Notes under the pieces: generated by a model
What the model was told of the DNA's origin: nothing
What the model saw: only the letters and a program-made list of their open reading frames with translations
Database searches by the model: none
Made by a program: the position numbers and the translations under genes
Shown: one piece after another, positions 25,396-33,586 of the stretch
Layout: every line of letters starts with the position of its first letter
Numbering within the stretch: the stretch's first letter is position 1
Origin: Porticoccus sp041581635
GTDB taxonomy: Bacteria; Pseudomonadota; Gammaproteobacteria; Pseudomonadales; Porticoccaceae
Direction: 5' to 3'
NCBI GenBank assembly: GCA_041581635.1
Contig: JBFICW010000017.1
Coordinates: 1 to 53,814 of the forward strand
DNA: 53,814 bases

Positions 25396-26384
25396 TGGCT
25401 CTTTGTCCTCTGCCCCGCTAGCTGTTGTCCAAGCACCGTGCCGGGAATAAACAACTCTGAGCGTGATTTGAGTAGTTCTGCCACGGGAAGGCGTTTTTTG
25501 CCAGGTAGCTGAAGTTCGGTAATCACCAAGCCTCCATTAGCTGTATTGATACAAATACCCTGTTTGTCAGCTTTGAGGATGGCTCCTGGTGAGGCCTCCT
25601 TGGAACCAGGGCCTGCTGGCTCAGCACGCCAAATACGAAGACGTTCAGCTTGCGTTTTATCAGCTTTCCCAACGGTAGTATAAGTTACCGGGAATGGATT
25701 AAATGCCCTGACTTTTAGAGCAAGGCTCTGGGCCGACTGGTTCCAATCCAGCAGGGCTTCATCTTTACTGATTTTCGGGGCATAGTTGCTTTGTTCGTCA
25801 TCTTGCTTTTCGGCGACTGCAGTGCCCTCTTCTAATGCCAGCAGAGTTTTAAGTAGTGCTGGCGGGCCGATCATGGCGAGTTTGTCGTGCAGAGAGCCAC
25901 CGGTATCTTGCTCGGTAATTGGGCAGTGAGCTTTAAGCAGCATATCTCCCGTGTCCAACCCTTCATTCATTTGCATAATCGTGACACCGGTTTCTTTATC
26001 GCCCGCCTCAATTGCTCGTTGAATTGGTGCGGCCCCGCGCCATCGCGGTAAAAGAGATCCATGCACATTGATACAGCCTAGTTTTGGCGTCTCGAGAATG
26101 GTTTTTGGTAATAACAGCCCATAGGCCACGACCACCATAATGTCGGCACCCAGATCCTGTAGTATCTTTTGCTGAGCGACATCTTTTAAGCTGCTGGGTT
26201 GAAGAACTGGCAATCCATGGGCTTGTGCCAGAGATTTAACGGGGCTGGCTGTCAGTTTTTTGCCGCGTCCAGCTGGGCGATCCGGTTGGGTGTAAACGGC
26301 CACTATCTCATGGTGGCCATCAGATAGCAGGGCTTGCAGATGAAGGGCTGCGAATTCGGGGGTGCCGGCAAAGACAATGCGCAA
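25392..26384 (-). CDS. fmt: Methionyl-tRNA formyltransferase
   Basis: Fmt transfers a formyl group from 10-formyl-tetrahydrofolate to initiator Met-tRNA. The catalytic loop INVHGSLLPRWRGAAPIQRAI (key residues N, H, and the SLLPxxRGAAPI signature) is at about residues 109-129, and the N-terminal MRIVFAGTPEFAALHL is standard. The 330-residue length includes the C-terminal tRNA-binding barrel. It lies between def and rsmB in the usual order, so formylation and deformylation genes are co-expressed. Confidence 0.97.
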   Translation of the reverse strand: MRIVFAGTPEFAALHLQALLSDGHHEIVAVYTQPDRPAGRGKKLTASPVKSLAQAHGLPVLQPSSLKDVAQQKILQDLGADIMVVVAYGLLLPKTILETPKLGCINVHGSLLPRWRGAAPIQRAIEAGDKETGVTIMQMNEGLDTGDMLLKAHCPITEQDTGGSLHDKLAMIGPPALLKTLLALEEGTAVAEKQDDEQSNYAPKISKDEALLDWNQSAQSLALKVRAFNPFPVTYTTVGKADKTQAERLRIWRAEPAGPGSKEASPGAILKADKQGICINTANGGLVITELQLPGKKRLPVAELLKSRSELFIPGTVLGQQLAGQRTKSQ

Positions 26385-26406
26385 TGTAGTATTCCTTCTA
26401 AACAGG

Positions 26407-26913
26407 TTAGTTTTGGCGGCGGTGAAGTTTTTCCAGTTTTTTCTTGATGCGCTCTCGTTTAAAGGCAGAAAGGTAATCTACAAACAGTTTCCCATTGAGG
26501 TGATCAAGTTCATGTTGGATGCAGACCGCCATTAAATTTTCTGGCTCCATTTGAAATGGAGTGCCGTCTTTGTCCAGTGCTTTTAGGCGAATATGTGCAG
26601 GACGCTCAACCGTTTCATAAAATCCAGGTACCGATAAACAGCCTTCTTGATTTGGGCATGTGTCACCATCGAGAATTTCAACTTCAGGGTTGATCAATAC
26701 GATAGGATTGTTACCCTCTTCGGATAAATCCATGACGACAACTCGTAAGTGTACATCTACCTGAGTGGCCGCGAGGCCAATGCCGGGTGCTTGATACATC
26801 GTTTCCAGCATGTCATCCACCAGCTTGCGAATGCTGTCATCCACATGAAGAACTGGCTTTGCTATGGTGCGAAGACGGGGGTCTGGAAACTCAAGTATAT
26901 TTAGTATTGCCAT
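26407..26913 (-). CDS. def: Peptide deformylase
   Basis: Def removes the formyl group from nascent peptides. The three metal-site motifs are present: GIGLAATQ (motif 1), EGCLS (motif 2, the cysteine ligand) and HELDH (motif 3, two histidine ligands with the catalytic Glu). I placed the start at the ATG giving MAILNILEFPDPRLR, the family's conserved opening, rather than an upstream codon that would add 16 unconserved residues. Length is then 168 residues, normal for type I enzymes. Confidence 0.96.
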   Translation of the reverse strand: MAILNILEFPDPRLRTIAKPVLHVDDSIRKLVDDMLETMYQAPGIGLAATQVDVHLRVVVMDLSEEGNNPIVLINPEVEILDGDTCPNQEGCLSVPGFYETVERPAHIRLKALDKDGTPFQMEPENLMAVCIQHELDHLNGKLFVDYLSAFKRERIKKKLEKLHRRQN

Positions 26914-27057
26914 TTGTTTGTGACGAGTTTCTAGCAATGTGGCGCAGACCACTGCTAACATAGGGTTAATGGAGAGGTTTTAGGTGCTAATACCTAGGGA
27001 ATACCTCGGGGTTGGAAGTATACACAGAATCGGGATACAGCACACAGGACGCGAAAA

Positions 27058-28074
27058 ATGAAAAAAGCCTTGTTGGGAATAGTAGCTGCTTGCACCTTTA
27101 CAATGTTAGCTCTAGCAGCAGAACCTCCGTTTAATGAAGATGTTCCAGATAAATATACAGTTAAAAAAGGAGATACCCTTTGGGATATTTCTGAATTTTT
27201 TCTAAGAGACCCCTGGCTTTGGCCCGAAATCTGGTATGTAAACCCGCAAATCAGAAATCCCCATTTAATTTATCCTGGCGATATTATTTCACTGGTTTAT
27301 ATCGATGGACGCCCAAGGTTGACGTTACAGCGTGGCCGAGATATTAAACTTTCGCCGGAAGTTAAGGTATTGCCACATGCAGATGCAATTCCGGCACTCC
27401 CTCTGGATATTATTAACAACTTCCTGTCACGTAACCGTTTGGTGACTCAGGAAGAAATTGATGGTGCGCCCTATGTGGTGGCCGGTTATGAAAAGCGTTT
27501 GCTGTCTGGTTCCGGGGACAATTTCTATGCCCGCGGGCAATTTTATGAAACTCCAGCATATGGTTTGTATCGTATTGGTGAGCCTTACGTCGATCCTGAA
27601 ACAGACGAGTTATTAGGCATCAGGGCACAGGATGTGGGCTCTGCAAAACTGAAGACGGTTGAGGGTGATATCGGCACATTGTTGGCGTCCCGAACTGTTG
27701 AGGAAGTCAGAATTGGTGAGCGTTTATTTCCACATGAAGAGCGCCGACTTGAGTCAACGTTCTACCCCAGTGCACCTGAAAGTGACGTTAAGGGTGTCAT
27801 TATGGCGGTTGAAGGTGGCATCTCCCAAGTTGGGCACCTGGATGTGGTCGCGATTAACCGCGGTGAGCGAGAAGGTCTTACCGAGGGCAGTGTGTTGGCA
27901 ATTTTTAAACGAGGAGAAACTATTACAGACAAAGTTGCCAAGGAGAAAATTACATTACCTCATGAGCGATCGGGTTTATTGATGATCTTCCGGACCTTTG
28001 AAAAAATGAGTTATGGTCTGGTGCTGAACGCTGAAAGACCACTCGCAGTTAACGATATTGTAGAAAATCCTTGA
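27058..28074 (+). CDS. Secreted LysM-domain protein
   Basis: LysM modules bind peptidoglycan. This 338-residue protein has a signal peptide (about residues 1-20, ending LALA) and one LysM domain at about residues 32-80, marked by KYTVKKGDTLWDISEFF and NPHLIYPGDIISL. The rest has no motif I recognise. It is divergent from def and upstream of dprA, the same slot as an uncharacterised LysM gene in Vibrio and Pseudomonas. A cell-wall role is likely but unproven. Confidence 0.9.
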   Translation: MKKALLGIVAACTFTMLALAAEPPFNEDVPDKYTVKKGDTLWDISEFFLRDPWLWPEIWYVNPQIRNPHLIYPGDIISLVYIDGRPRLTLQRGRDIKLSPEVKVLPHADAIPALPLDIINNFLSRNRLVTQEEIDGAPYVVAGYEKRLLSGSGDNFYARGQFYETPAYGLYRIGEPYVDPETDELLGIRAQDVGSAKLKTVEGDIGTLLASRTVEEVRIGERLFPHEERRLESTFYPSAPESDVKGVIMAVEGGISQVGHLDVVAINRGEREGLTEGSVLAIFKRGETITDKVAKEKITLPHERSGLLMIFRTFEKMSYGLVLNAERPLAVNDIVENP

Positions 28075-28087
28075 TGTTATCGAGATG

Positions 28088-28116
28088 AAAAACGTCGACC
28101 ATAGTCGGCGTTTTTT
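28088..28116 (+). terminator. Rho-independent terminator after the LysM gene
   Basis: A 12-bp stem (28088-28099 with 28104-28115, one G-T pair) with a CATA loop is followed by a T6 run. It starts 13 bases beyond the LysM stop codon and separates that gene from dprA, which therefore likely has its own promoter or depends on read-through. Confidence 0.88.
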
Positions 28117-28148
28117 AAACTATGTAAAGGAGTACAGGGAGTAATAAG

Positions 28149-29246
28149 GTGGACAAGGAGTCCCGAGCAGCATTGATGCTGCATTTCCATAAAGGCATTT
28201 CAACAGCAGATATAGGCAGGCTTTATCAAGCGTTTGGCTCTCTCACTGAGGTGTTTTCAGTAGAAGCCGGGCCGTGGCCGGAGGCACTGTCAGAAAAAGC
28301 GCATATAAGCCTTGATTGTTTGCATCGGCAGAAAGTTACTCTTGAGGCGCAAGCTGAAAGCATTTTGTGCTGGTGTCAGGATAATAACGTTCATTGCCTT
28401 AGTATTGCTGACCCTCTGTTTCCTTCGCAGCTAAAAGAAATTGATACACCGCCAGTATTGTTATTTGTTCGGGGTAATGTCGAGCTGCTGTCTTTTCCTC
28501 AGGTGGCAATTGTTGGCAGTCGTAATGCAACGGCCTCTGGTTGCAACACGGCCTCTGAGTTTGCTCATACTTTGGCGGGTAGTGGTTTTGTTATTACCAG
28601 TGGCATGGCATTGGGAATAGACGGGGCCGCTCATGCCGGTGCGTTAAAAACAGGAAAAACCATCGCCGTGGTGGGTACTGGGCTGGATGTAATATATCCG
28701 CGACAGCACCGCGAGTTATATCAGCAAATACTTGATAGTGGCGGCGCTATTGTCAGTGAGTTTCTTCCCGGCACCCCACCATTGCCAGCCAATTTTCCTC
28801 GTCGTAATCGTTTAATCAGTGGACTTAGTCTAGGTACCATGGTGGTCGAGGCCGCTATCAGGAGCGGATCACTGATAACGGCCCGATGTGCGATCGAGCA
28901 GGGTCGAGAGGTCTTTGCTGTTCCCGGTTCTATTCACAACGCGCTCAGTAAGGGCGCGCACCTGTTGTTGAAACAGGGGGCGGTCTTGGTCGAGTCGGCT
29001 CAGGATATCGTTGATCAATTGGGCGGAATGCTTGCTTATCTAGAAGAGCAATCTGGTAGTTTTGGGGTGGTTGTCGATGAAGAAAAAGGGTTACTTCTCG
29101 ATGCTATGGGTTTCGATCCCTTGGACATAGACACCTTGGTTGAACGAACAGAATTGTCTATCTCTTCGCTTAATCGTCAGCTAATGTTGTTGGAGCTTGA
29201 GGGGTTGGTTGCATCTAGTAATGGGCTCTATCATCGCTTGTCATAA
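28149..29246 (+). CDS. dprA: DNA-processing protein DprA (Smf)
   Basis: DprA loads RecA onto incoming single-stranded DNA in natural transformation. The Rossmann core contains VAIVGSRNATASGC, SGMALGIDGAAHAGAL and GTGLDVIYPRQH, then FPRRNRLISGLS and SGSLITARCAIEQGREVFAVPG. A C-terminal winged-helix domain follows. The start is GTG, preceded by GGAG. The 365-residue length fits the family. DprA is widely conserved, so its presence alone does not show competence. Confidence 0.96.
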   Translation: MDKESRAALMLHFHKGISTADIGRLYQAFGSLTEVFSVEAGPWPEALSEKAHISLDCLHRQKVTLEAQAESILCWCQDNNVHCLSIADPLFPSQLKEIDTPPVLLFVRGNVELLSFPQVAIVGSRNATASGCNTASEFAHTLAGSGFVITSGMALGIDGAAHAGALKTGKTIAVVGTGLDVIYPRQHRELYQQILDSGGAIVSEFLPGTPPLPANFPRRNRLISGLSLGTMVVEAAIRSGSLITARCAIEQGREVFAVPGSIHNALSKGAHLLLKQGAVLVESAQDIVDQLGGMLAYLEEQSGSFGVVVDEEKGLLLDAMGFDPLDIDTLVERTELSISSLNRQLMLLELEGLVASSNGLYHRLS

Positions 29247-29321
29247 AGACAGTTAAACACTTATTTGCTATACATGGACTATTCGGGTAGCCTGCCGTGT
29301 TTTTCTGGGGGGAGTAAAAAA

Positions 29322-29828
29322 ATGAGCAAACCCTTTATTGCGATCCTAATGGGTTCTGATTCCGATCTTCCGGTGATGGAGTCGTGCTTTGAGATTTTAA
29401 GGAAATTTGATGTTTCCTTTGAGGTTAAAATCTCCTCTGCACATCGTACGCCGGAAGCAACACACACTTTTGTTAAAGATGCGGATGCCCGTGGTTGTGC
29501 GGCATTTATCTGCGCTGCAGGTATGGCGGCGCATTTAGCGGGTGCAGTCTCAGCCAATACGCTGAGACCCGTCATTGGCGTGCCAATCAACGCTTCAATG
29601 GACGGTTTGGATGCCCTGCTGTCCACCGTGCAAATGCCCGGTGGTATTCCTGTGGCGACCGTAGCGATCGGTAAAGCTGGTGCCAAGAATGCCGCGTATC
29701 TTGCAGCACAGATTATGGCGGTTTCGGATACTAAGCTGCATCAAAAGTTGATTGATGAACGAGAAGCCAATGCGCAGGCTATCATTGAAAAAGACGCAGC
29801 TTTACAAGAGAAGCTGAATAACGGCTGA
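29322..29828 (+). CDS. purE: PurE-family N5-carboxyaminoimidazole ribonucleotide mutase (or AIR carboxylase)
   Basis: PurE acts in step six of purine synthesis, making CAIR. The ATG at 29322 follows GGGGGGAG and gives the canonical MSKPFIAILMGSDSDLP. Substrate motifs ILMGSDSD and SSAHRTPE are intact. Several core motifs differ from the usual proteobacterial form: CAAGMAAHLAG instead of GAGGAAHLPG, and GVPINASMDGLDALL in place of the VQSxxLxGxDSLL type. No purK lies next to it, although purK adjoins purE at this locus in Vibrio. At 168 residues it is complete. Whether the enzyme uses N5-CAIR or AIR plus CO2 cannot be told here. Confidence 0.92.
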   Translation: MSKPFIAILMGSDSDLPVMESCFEILRKFDVSFEVKISSAHRTPEATHTFVKDADARGCAAFICAAGMAAHLAGAVSANTLRPVIGVPINASMDGLDALLSTVQMPGGIPVATVAIGKAGAKNAAYLAAQIMAVSDTKLHQKLIDEREANAQAIIEKDAALQEKLNNG

Positions 29829-29841
29829 TCAAGAGACCGCT

Positions 29842-30414
29842 ATGATGCTCGGTAACCATAGCCTGCTTTCTAGTATGCAAGCCACAGCGGTTCTTAACCG
29901 TAGTGGCGTTGTGGCATACCCCACAGAGGCAGTCTGGGGGCTGGGTTGTGACCCTTTTTCAGAACTAGCTGTGCAACGAATTCTGACCATGAAGCGTCGT
30001 CGGCGTGGCATGGGTTTGATTTTGATTGCAGCGGATATTCAGCAGCTTTATCCTTTTCTATCGGGGCTGTCGTTGAAACAGCGGGCTGTATTGAAAGAAA
30101 CCTGGCCGGGACCTCAAACATGGCTAGTTCCCAACAACGGTGTGGCACCTCCGTGGATTACTGGCGGGCGTGATACGCTGGCTCTTAGAGTAACAGATCA
30201 TCCAATTGCGGCATCTCTTTGCCGAGCATTTGGTGGGCCATTGGTGTCGACATCAGCAAATCCCCATGGTTTTCCGCCAGCCAAAACCCCATTGAAAGTA
30301 AACTTATACTTTCGTGCCCAGCTCGATTATCTGGTGCCGGGTTCATTGGGCCGGCATGATAAGCCAACCCCGATTAAACACTTAATAACTGGTCAGATTT
30401 TGCGTTCAAGCTAG
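29842..30414 (+). CDS. tsaC: Threonylcarbamoyl-AMP synthase TsaC (YrdC/RimN)
   Basis: TsaC makes threonylcarbamoyl-AMP, the first step towards t6A37 in tRNAs that read ANN codons. The YrdC fold is indicated by VVAYPTEAVWGLGCDP (about residues 19-34, central to substrate binding), the KRRRRGMGLIL segment and the LVSTSANPHG motif (about 133-142). The 190-residue length is normal for the short TsaC type without the Sua5 extension. It sits between purE (13 bp) and hemF, an arrangement shared with many gammaproteobacteria. Confidence 0.95.
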   Translation: MMLGNHSLLSSMQATAVLNRSGVVAYPTEAVWGLGCDPFSELAVQRILTMKRRRRGMGLILIAADIQQLYPFLSGLSLKQRAVLKETWPGPQTWLVPNNGVAPPWITGGRDTLALRVTDHPIAASLCRAFGGPLVSTSANPHGFPPAKTPLKVNLYFRAQLDYLVPGSLGRHDKPTPIKHLITGQILRSS

Positions 30415-30417
30415 TTC

Positions 30418-30436
30418 GCCAAGGGGTTCCCTTGGC
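30418..30436 (+). repeat. Strong hairpin between tsaC and hemF
   Basis: An 8-bp perfect GC-rich stem (30418-30425 with 30429-30436) with a 3-base loop begins 3 bases after the tsaC stop. It is followed by the pyrimidine-rich TTCTCTTCT, not a clean T tract. It may be a weak terminator or a stability element before hemF. Confidence 0.55.
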
Positions 30437-30471
30437 TTCTCTTCTATAACCTTTTTATTGGTGTTAAGAGC

Positions 30472-31374
30472 ATGACAGACAAAACAGCGGTTAAGGCCTA
30501 TCTTCTGGATTTACAGGATCGCATTTGTAATGCCCTACAGGTCGAAGATGGAAAGGCATCGTTTAAGGAAGATAGTTGGGTTCGCGAAGAAGGGGGTGGT
30601 GGTCGCAGCAGGGTTATTACAGAGGGTGGCATATTTGAAAAAGGGGGGGTTAATTTCTCCCATGTTCATGGCTCCCAATTGCCGCCGTCTGCTACTGCAG
30701 CTCGCCCAGAATTAGCTGGACGATCTTTTGAAGCGATGGGGGTGTCTCTAGTGATGCATCCTGAAAACCCATATATTCCCACCTCCCACGCCAATGTACG
30801 ATTTTTTATTGCAGAAAAACCGGGTGAAGAGCCCGTGTGGTGGTTTGGTGGTGGTTATGATTTGACGCCCTACTACGGGAACATTGAAGACTGCCAGCAT
30901 TGGCACCAAACAGCCAAGTTGGCCTGTGATCCCTTCGGTGAAGAGGTGTATCCTAGATTGAAGCAATGGTGTGATGAGTACTTCTTTATTAAGCATCGGA
31001 ATGAGCCGCGGGGTGTGGGCGGTCTTTTTTTCGACGATTATAATCAACCGGGTTTTGAGCAGAGTTTTGGGCTTATGCGCTCCGTGGGTGATAGCTATCT
31101 GGAGGCCTATTTGCCGATTATTCAACGTAGAAAAAGGATGCCTTGGAGTGAGCGAGAAAGACAGTTTCAGTTATATCGCCGGGGCCGTTATGTGGAATTT
31201 AACCTGGTCTATGATCGAGGCACTTTATTTGGATTGCAGACCGGTGGTCGTACGGAGTCTATCTTGATGTCACTGCCACCACTGGTTCGGTGGGAGTATG
31301 ACTGGCAGCCAGAGGAAGGCTCAGCGGAAGCGGACTTATATAATGTTTATCTCCAGCCACGCACTTGGGCGTAG
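30472..31374 (+). CDS. hemF: Oxygen-dependent coproporphyrinogen III oxidase
   Basis: HemF converts coproporphyrinogen III to protoporphyrinogen IX with oxygen. The family segments are WVREEGGGGRSRVI, NPYIPTSHANVRFF, WWFGGGYDLTPYYG and EPRGVGGLFFDDYN, all visible in order; 300 residues is normal. It is an oxygen-requiring enzyme, in keeping with the aa3 oxidase encoded downstream and an aerobic lifestyle. It precedes aroE by 82 bp. Confidence 0.97.
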   Translation: MTDKTAVKAYLLDLQDRICNALQVEDGKASFKEDSWVREEGGGGRSRVITEGGIFEKGGVNFSHVHGSQLPPSATAARPELAGRSFEAMGVSLVMHPENPYIPTSHANVRFFIAEKPGEEPVWWFGGGYDLTPYYGNIEDCQHWHQTAKLACDPFGEEVYPRLKQWCDEYFFIKHRNEPRGVGGLFFDDYNQPGFEQSFGLMRSVGDSYLEAYLPIIQRRKRMPWSERERQFQLYRRGRYVEFNLVYDRGTLFGLQTGGRTESILMSLPPLVRWEYDWQPEEGSAEADLYNVYLQPRTWA

Positions 31375-31456
31375 CATGGATTTTAATAAGCCTAGAAATT
31401 CTGAATTGGCCTAATCGCCCAGTGGTGAGAGCCACATTAAATAATGGTATGTCTCT

Positions 31457-32278
31457 ATGTCCGACAACTATGCCGTTTTTGGCAACCCCATAGAACACAG
31501 TAAATCCCCGGTTATCCATGCCGCATTTGCTGCCGCAACTGGTGAAGATATCTGTTACCAAAAACAACAGGTTGATGCGCATGATTTTAATAAGGCGGCA
31601 GCTGCTTTTTTTGCAGCTGGCGGTAAGGGGCTAAATATCACCGTGCCCTTTAAGCAGGATGCCTATGGTTATGCTGCCCGACTAACTGCTCGAGCGCGCC
31701 ATGCTGGTGCAGTAAATACGTTGATTTTGCAGGACGATGAGACGGTGCTGGGTGATACTACGGATGGTGTCGGCATGGTTCGCGACATGGTGGATAACCT
31801 GGGCTGGCAAATCAAAGGCAAAAAAGTTTTAGTGCTTGGGGCTGGAGGGGCTGTTCGTGGTGTGCTAGAGCCGCTTCTCGAGTTATTGCCCCAGCATGTA
31901 GTGATAGCCAACCGTACTATTGATAAGGCGTTGAGCCTATCCAAGGGTTTTTCCGAAATGGGCTACTTGCTGGGCTGCGGTTTTGACATGTTGCCTGGGC
32001 AGCAGTTTGACTTGGTGATTAATGGCACGAGTGCCAGCTTGTCTGGCAAACTCCCGCCACTCCCCGATGACCTGTTAACGGAAGGCGCGAACTGTTATGA
32101 CATGATGTATGGATCAAAGCCCACCGTATTTATGACTTGGGCTCTGCAGCATGGTGCCAAAGAAGTGTCCGATGGCTTGGGGATGCTGGTCGAGCAGGCT
32201 GCAGAATCATTTTTCTTGTGGAGAGGCATCAGGCCCGAAACCAAATCGGTGATAGCGGATCTTAGAAAAGGCATGTAA
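31457..32278 (+). CDS. aroE: Shikimate dehydrogenase
   Basis: AroE reduces 3-dehydroshikimate with NADPH in aromatic amino acid synthesis. The shikimate-binding NPIEHSKSPVIH (about residues 9-20), the catalytic lysine region LNITVPFK (about 59-66), and the NADP loop LGAGGAVRGVLEPLL (about 126-140) are all present. It has 273 residues. The neighbouring hemF-aroE order is common in gammaproteobacteria. A rhodanese gene follows 23 bp later, likely in the same transcript. Confidence 0.97.
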   Translation: MSDNYAVFGNPIEHSKSPVIHAAFAAATGEDICYQKQQVDAHDFNKAAAAFFAAGGKGLNITVPFKQDAYGYAARLTARARHAGAVNTLILQDDETVLGDTTDGVGMVRDMVDNLGWQIKGKKVLVLGAGGAVRGVLEPLLELLPQHVVIANRTIDKALSLSKGFSEMGYLLGCGFDMLPGQQFDLVINGTSASLSGKLPPLPDDLLTEGANCYDMMYGSKPTVFMTWALQHGAKEVSDGLGMLVEQAAESFFLWRGIRPETKSVIADLRKGM

Positions 32279-32301
32279 TTTTTTAAGGGTGAAAAATACG
32301 G

Positions 32302-32631
32302 ATGATGAGTATGAATACATTGTTTGGAAAACTTCTGGTGGTAGCTTCGTTATCGTTGGCAGGCTTGCAAGTATTTGCTTCGGAGGTCGTGTGGATTGAC
32401 GTCCGATCTGAGGCTGAATATGAAAAAGGTCATTTATCCCAGGCGGTCAATATTCCCCATACAGAAATTGCTGAAGGCATAAGTACGGTGACTTTGGAAA
32501 AAGATACGGAAATCAAATTGTATTGTGGTAGTGGTCGGCGAGCTGGCATTGCTCTGGAGGCTCTTGAGAGTATGGGGTATACCCATGTTAGCAATGAGGG
32601 TGGGTATAAAGATTTGGTCGTCGATAAGTAG
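32302..32631 (+). CDS. Periplasmic rhodanese-domain protein (PspE-like)
   Basis: Rhodanese domains transfer or carry sulfane sulfur on a cysteine. The 109-residue product has a signal peptide (about residues 1-26, ending VFAS) and a single rhodanese domain with the active-site loop CGSGRRAG at residues 75-82. The size and export match PspE-like proteins of E. coli. The substrate is unknown. An inverted repeat follows the stop and could end transcription. Confidence 0.9.
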   Translation: MMSMNTLFGKLLVVASLSLAGLQVFASEVVWIDVRSEAEYEKGHLSQAVNIPHTEIAEGISTVTLEKDTEIKLYCGSGRRAGIALEALESMGYTHVSNEGGYKDLVVDK

Positions 32632-32632
32632 A

Positions 32633-32658
32633 AATGGTAGTGGCTTGCCACTACCATT
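32633..32658. terminator. Inverted repeat between convergent rhodanese and carbonic anhydrase genes
   Basis: A 12-bp perfect stem (32633-32644 with 32647-32658) with the innermost bases forming the loop lies in the 48-bp gap between two convergent genes. No T tract follows on the + strand and only a short run (TTT) on the other. It is a likely bidirectional end-of-transcript signal but lacks the classic U run. Confidence 0.55.
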
Positions 32659-32679
32659 CAGGTTGCCGCTGTGCCCCGG

Positions 32680-33246
32680 CTACTCTACTTCATTGCGCCA
32701 GTCGTCCCGACTTTCAGCGAGATACTGATCTTTCAGCTTCACATAATTTGCGGGTGAATAGGTAAAAAATGCCTTCTCGGCATCCGTTGCCGGACGCAAT
32801 AATCGACAGGGGTTGCCAACATAGAGATTACCGCTTTCTAGAGTCTTCCCCGGTGGTACCACCGTTCCAGCACCGATAATAACCTCATCTTCTACAACTG
32901 CCCCATCATTAACAATGGCACCATTCCCCACCAAAATGCGGCTACCCAACGTGCAGCCATGCAAAATAGCACCATGGCCAATAATGACATCATTGCCAAT
33001 AGTTAGCGGCCAACCACCTGGGTTGAAATCGCTAGAATGGGTAATGTGCAATACTGCGTTGTCTTGTACATTGGAGCGGTTGCCAATAGTAATGCGGTGC
33101 ATATCGCCACGAATCACAGCTCCTGGCCATACTGAAACATCATCGCCTAATATGGTGTCACCAATAACTGTTGCGGCTGGATCCACATATACTCTGGCGC
33201 CAAGCGTCGGTGTGACGCCTCGATGGGATCGAATGTTGTCAGGCAT
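32680..33246 (-). CDS. Gamma-class carbonic anhydrase-like protein (YrdA family)
   Basis: This family has a left-handed beta-helix of hexapeptide repeats and a zinc site made of histidines. The 188-residue sequence shows repeats such as VIGDTILGDDVSVWPGAVIRGDM (marked by DDVSVWPGAVIRGDM) and the histidines of NAVLHITH and IGHGAILHGC. Enzymatic activity as carbonic anhydrase or acyltransferase is undetermined for YrdA. It is divergent from the YheV-like gene. Confidence 0.9.
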   Translation of the reverse strand: MPDNIRSHRGVTPTLGARVYVDPAATVIGDTILGDDVSVWPGAVIRGDMHRITIGNRSNVQDNAVLHITHSSDFNPGGWPLTIGNDVIIGHGAILHGCTLGSRILVGNGAIVNDGAVVEDEVIIGAGTVVPPGKTLESGNLYVGNPCRLLRPATDAEKAFFTYSPANYVKLKDQYLAESRDDWRNEVE

Positions 33247-33328
33247 GATACTTTTCCATGATCAATGATAGTTAACGTTATAATAGCGATACCTTCAAAA
33301 GCCTCAAGTAATTTCAATAAGGCAGCCT

Positions 33329-33574
33329 ATGTTTAAATCCAAAAAGCGTTTCATCGCTGGAGCCGTTTGCCCCCGGTGCAGTGAGATGGACAAATTAACA
33401 ATGTTCAAAGAAGGCGAAAAAGAATTTCGCGAGTGCGTGAGCTGTGGGTTTAGAGAGCAGATGTTGCTGCAGAGTATGCCGAACGAGTTGGATACCCGGG
33501 TTAATAAGACCAAAGAAGAAAAAGAAGCCGAAATTCAGCCCGTGAGGTTGGTGGATCCCAGTGAAAAAAGTTGA
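33329..33574 (+). CDS. YheV-like putative zinc-binding protein
   Basis: An 81-residue protein with two CxxC pairs (CPRC near residues 14-17, CVSCGF near 37-42) that fit a zinc ribbon. The pattern FIAGAVCPRCSEMDKL and FRECVSCGFRE matches the YheV family (TIGR02443-type, function unknown). It is 5' of an unrecognised leftward gene and divergent from the carbonic anhydrase gene. Confidence 0.85.
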   Translation: MFKSKKRFIAGAVCPRCSEMDKLTMFKEGEKEFRECVSCGFREQMLLQSMPNELDTRVNKTKEEKEAEIQPVRLVDPSEKS

Positions 33575-33586
33575 GGGCCTCCGGCC

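Noticed and set aside
26981..26996. TAGGT-N6-ACCTA repeat between def and the LysM gene
   Set aside because: Five-base arms in a divergent gap are weak evidence for an operator; no known regulator matches.
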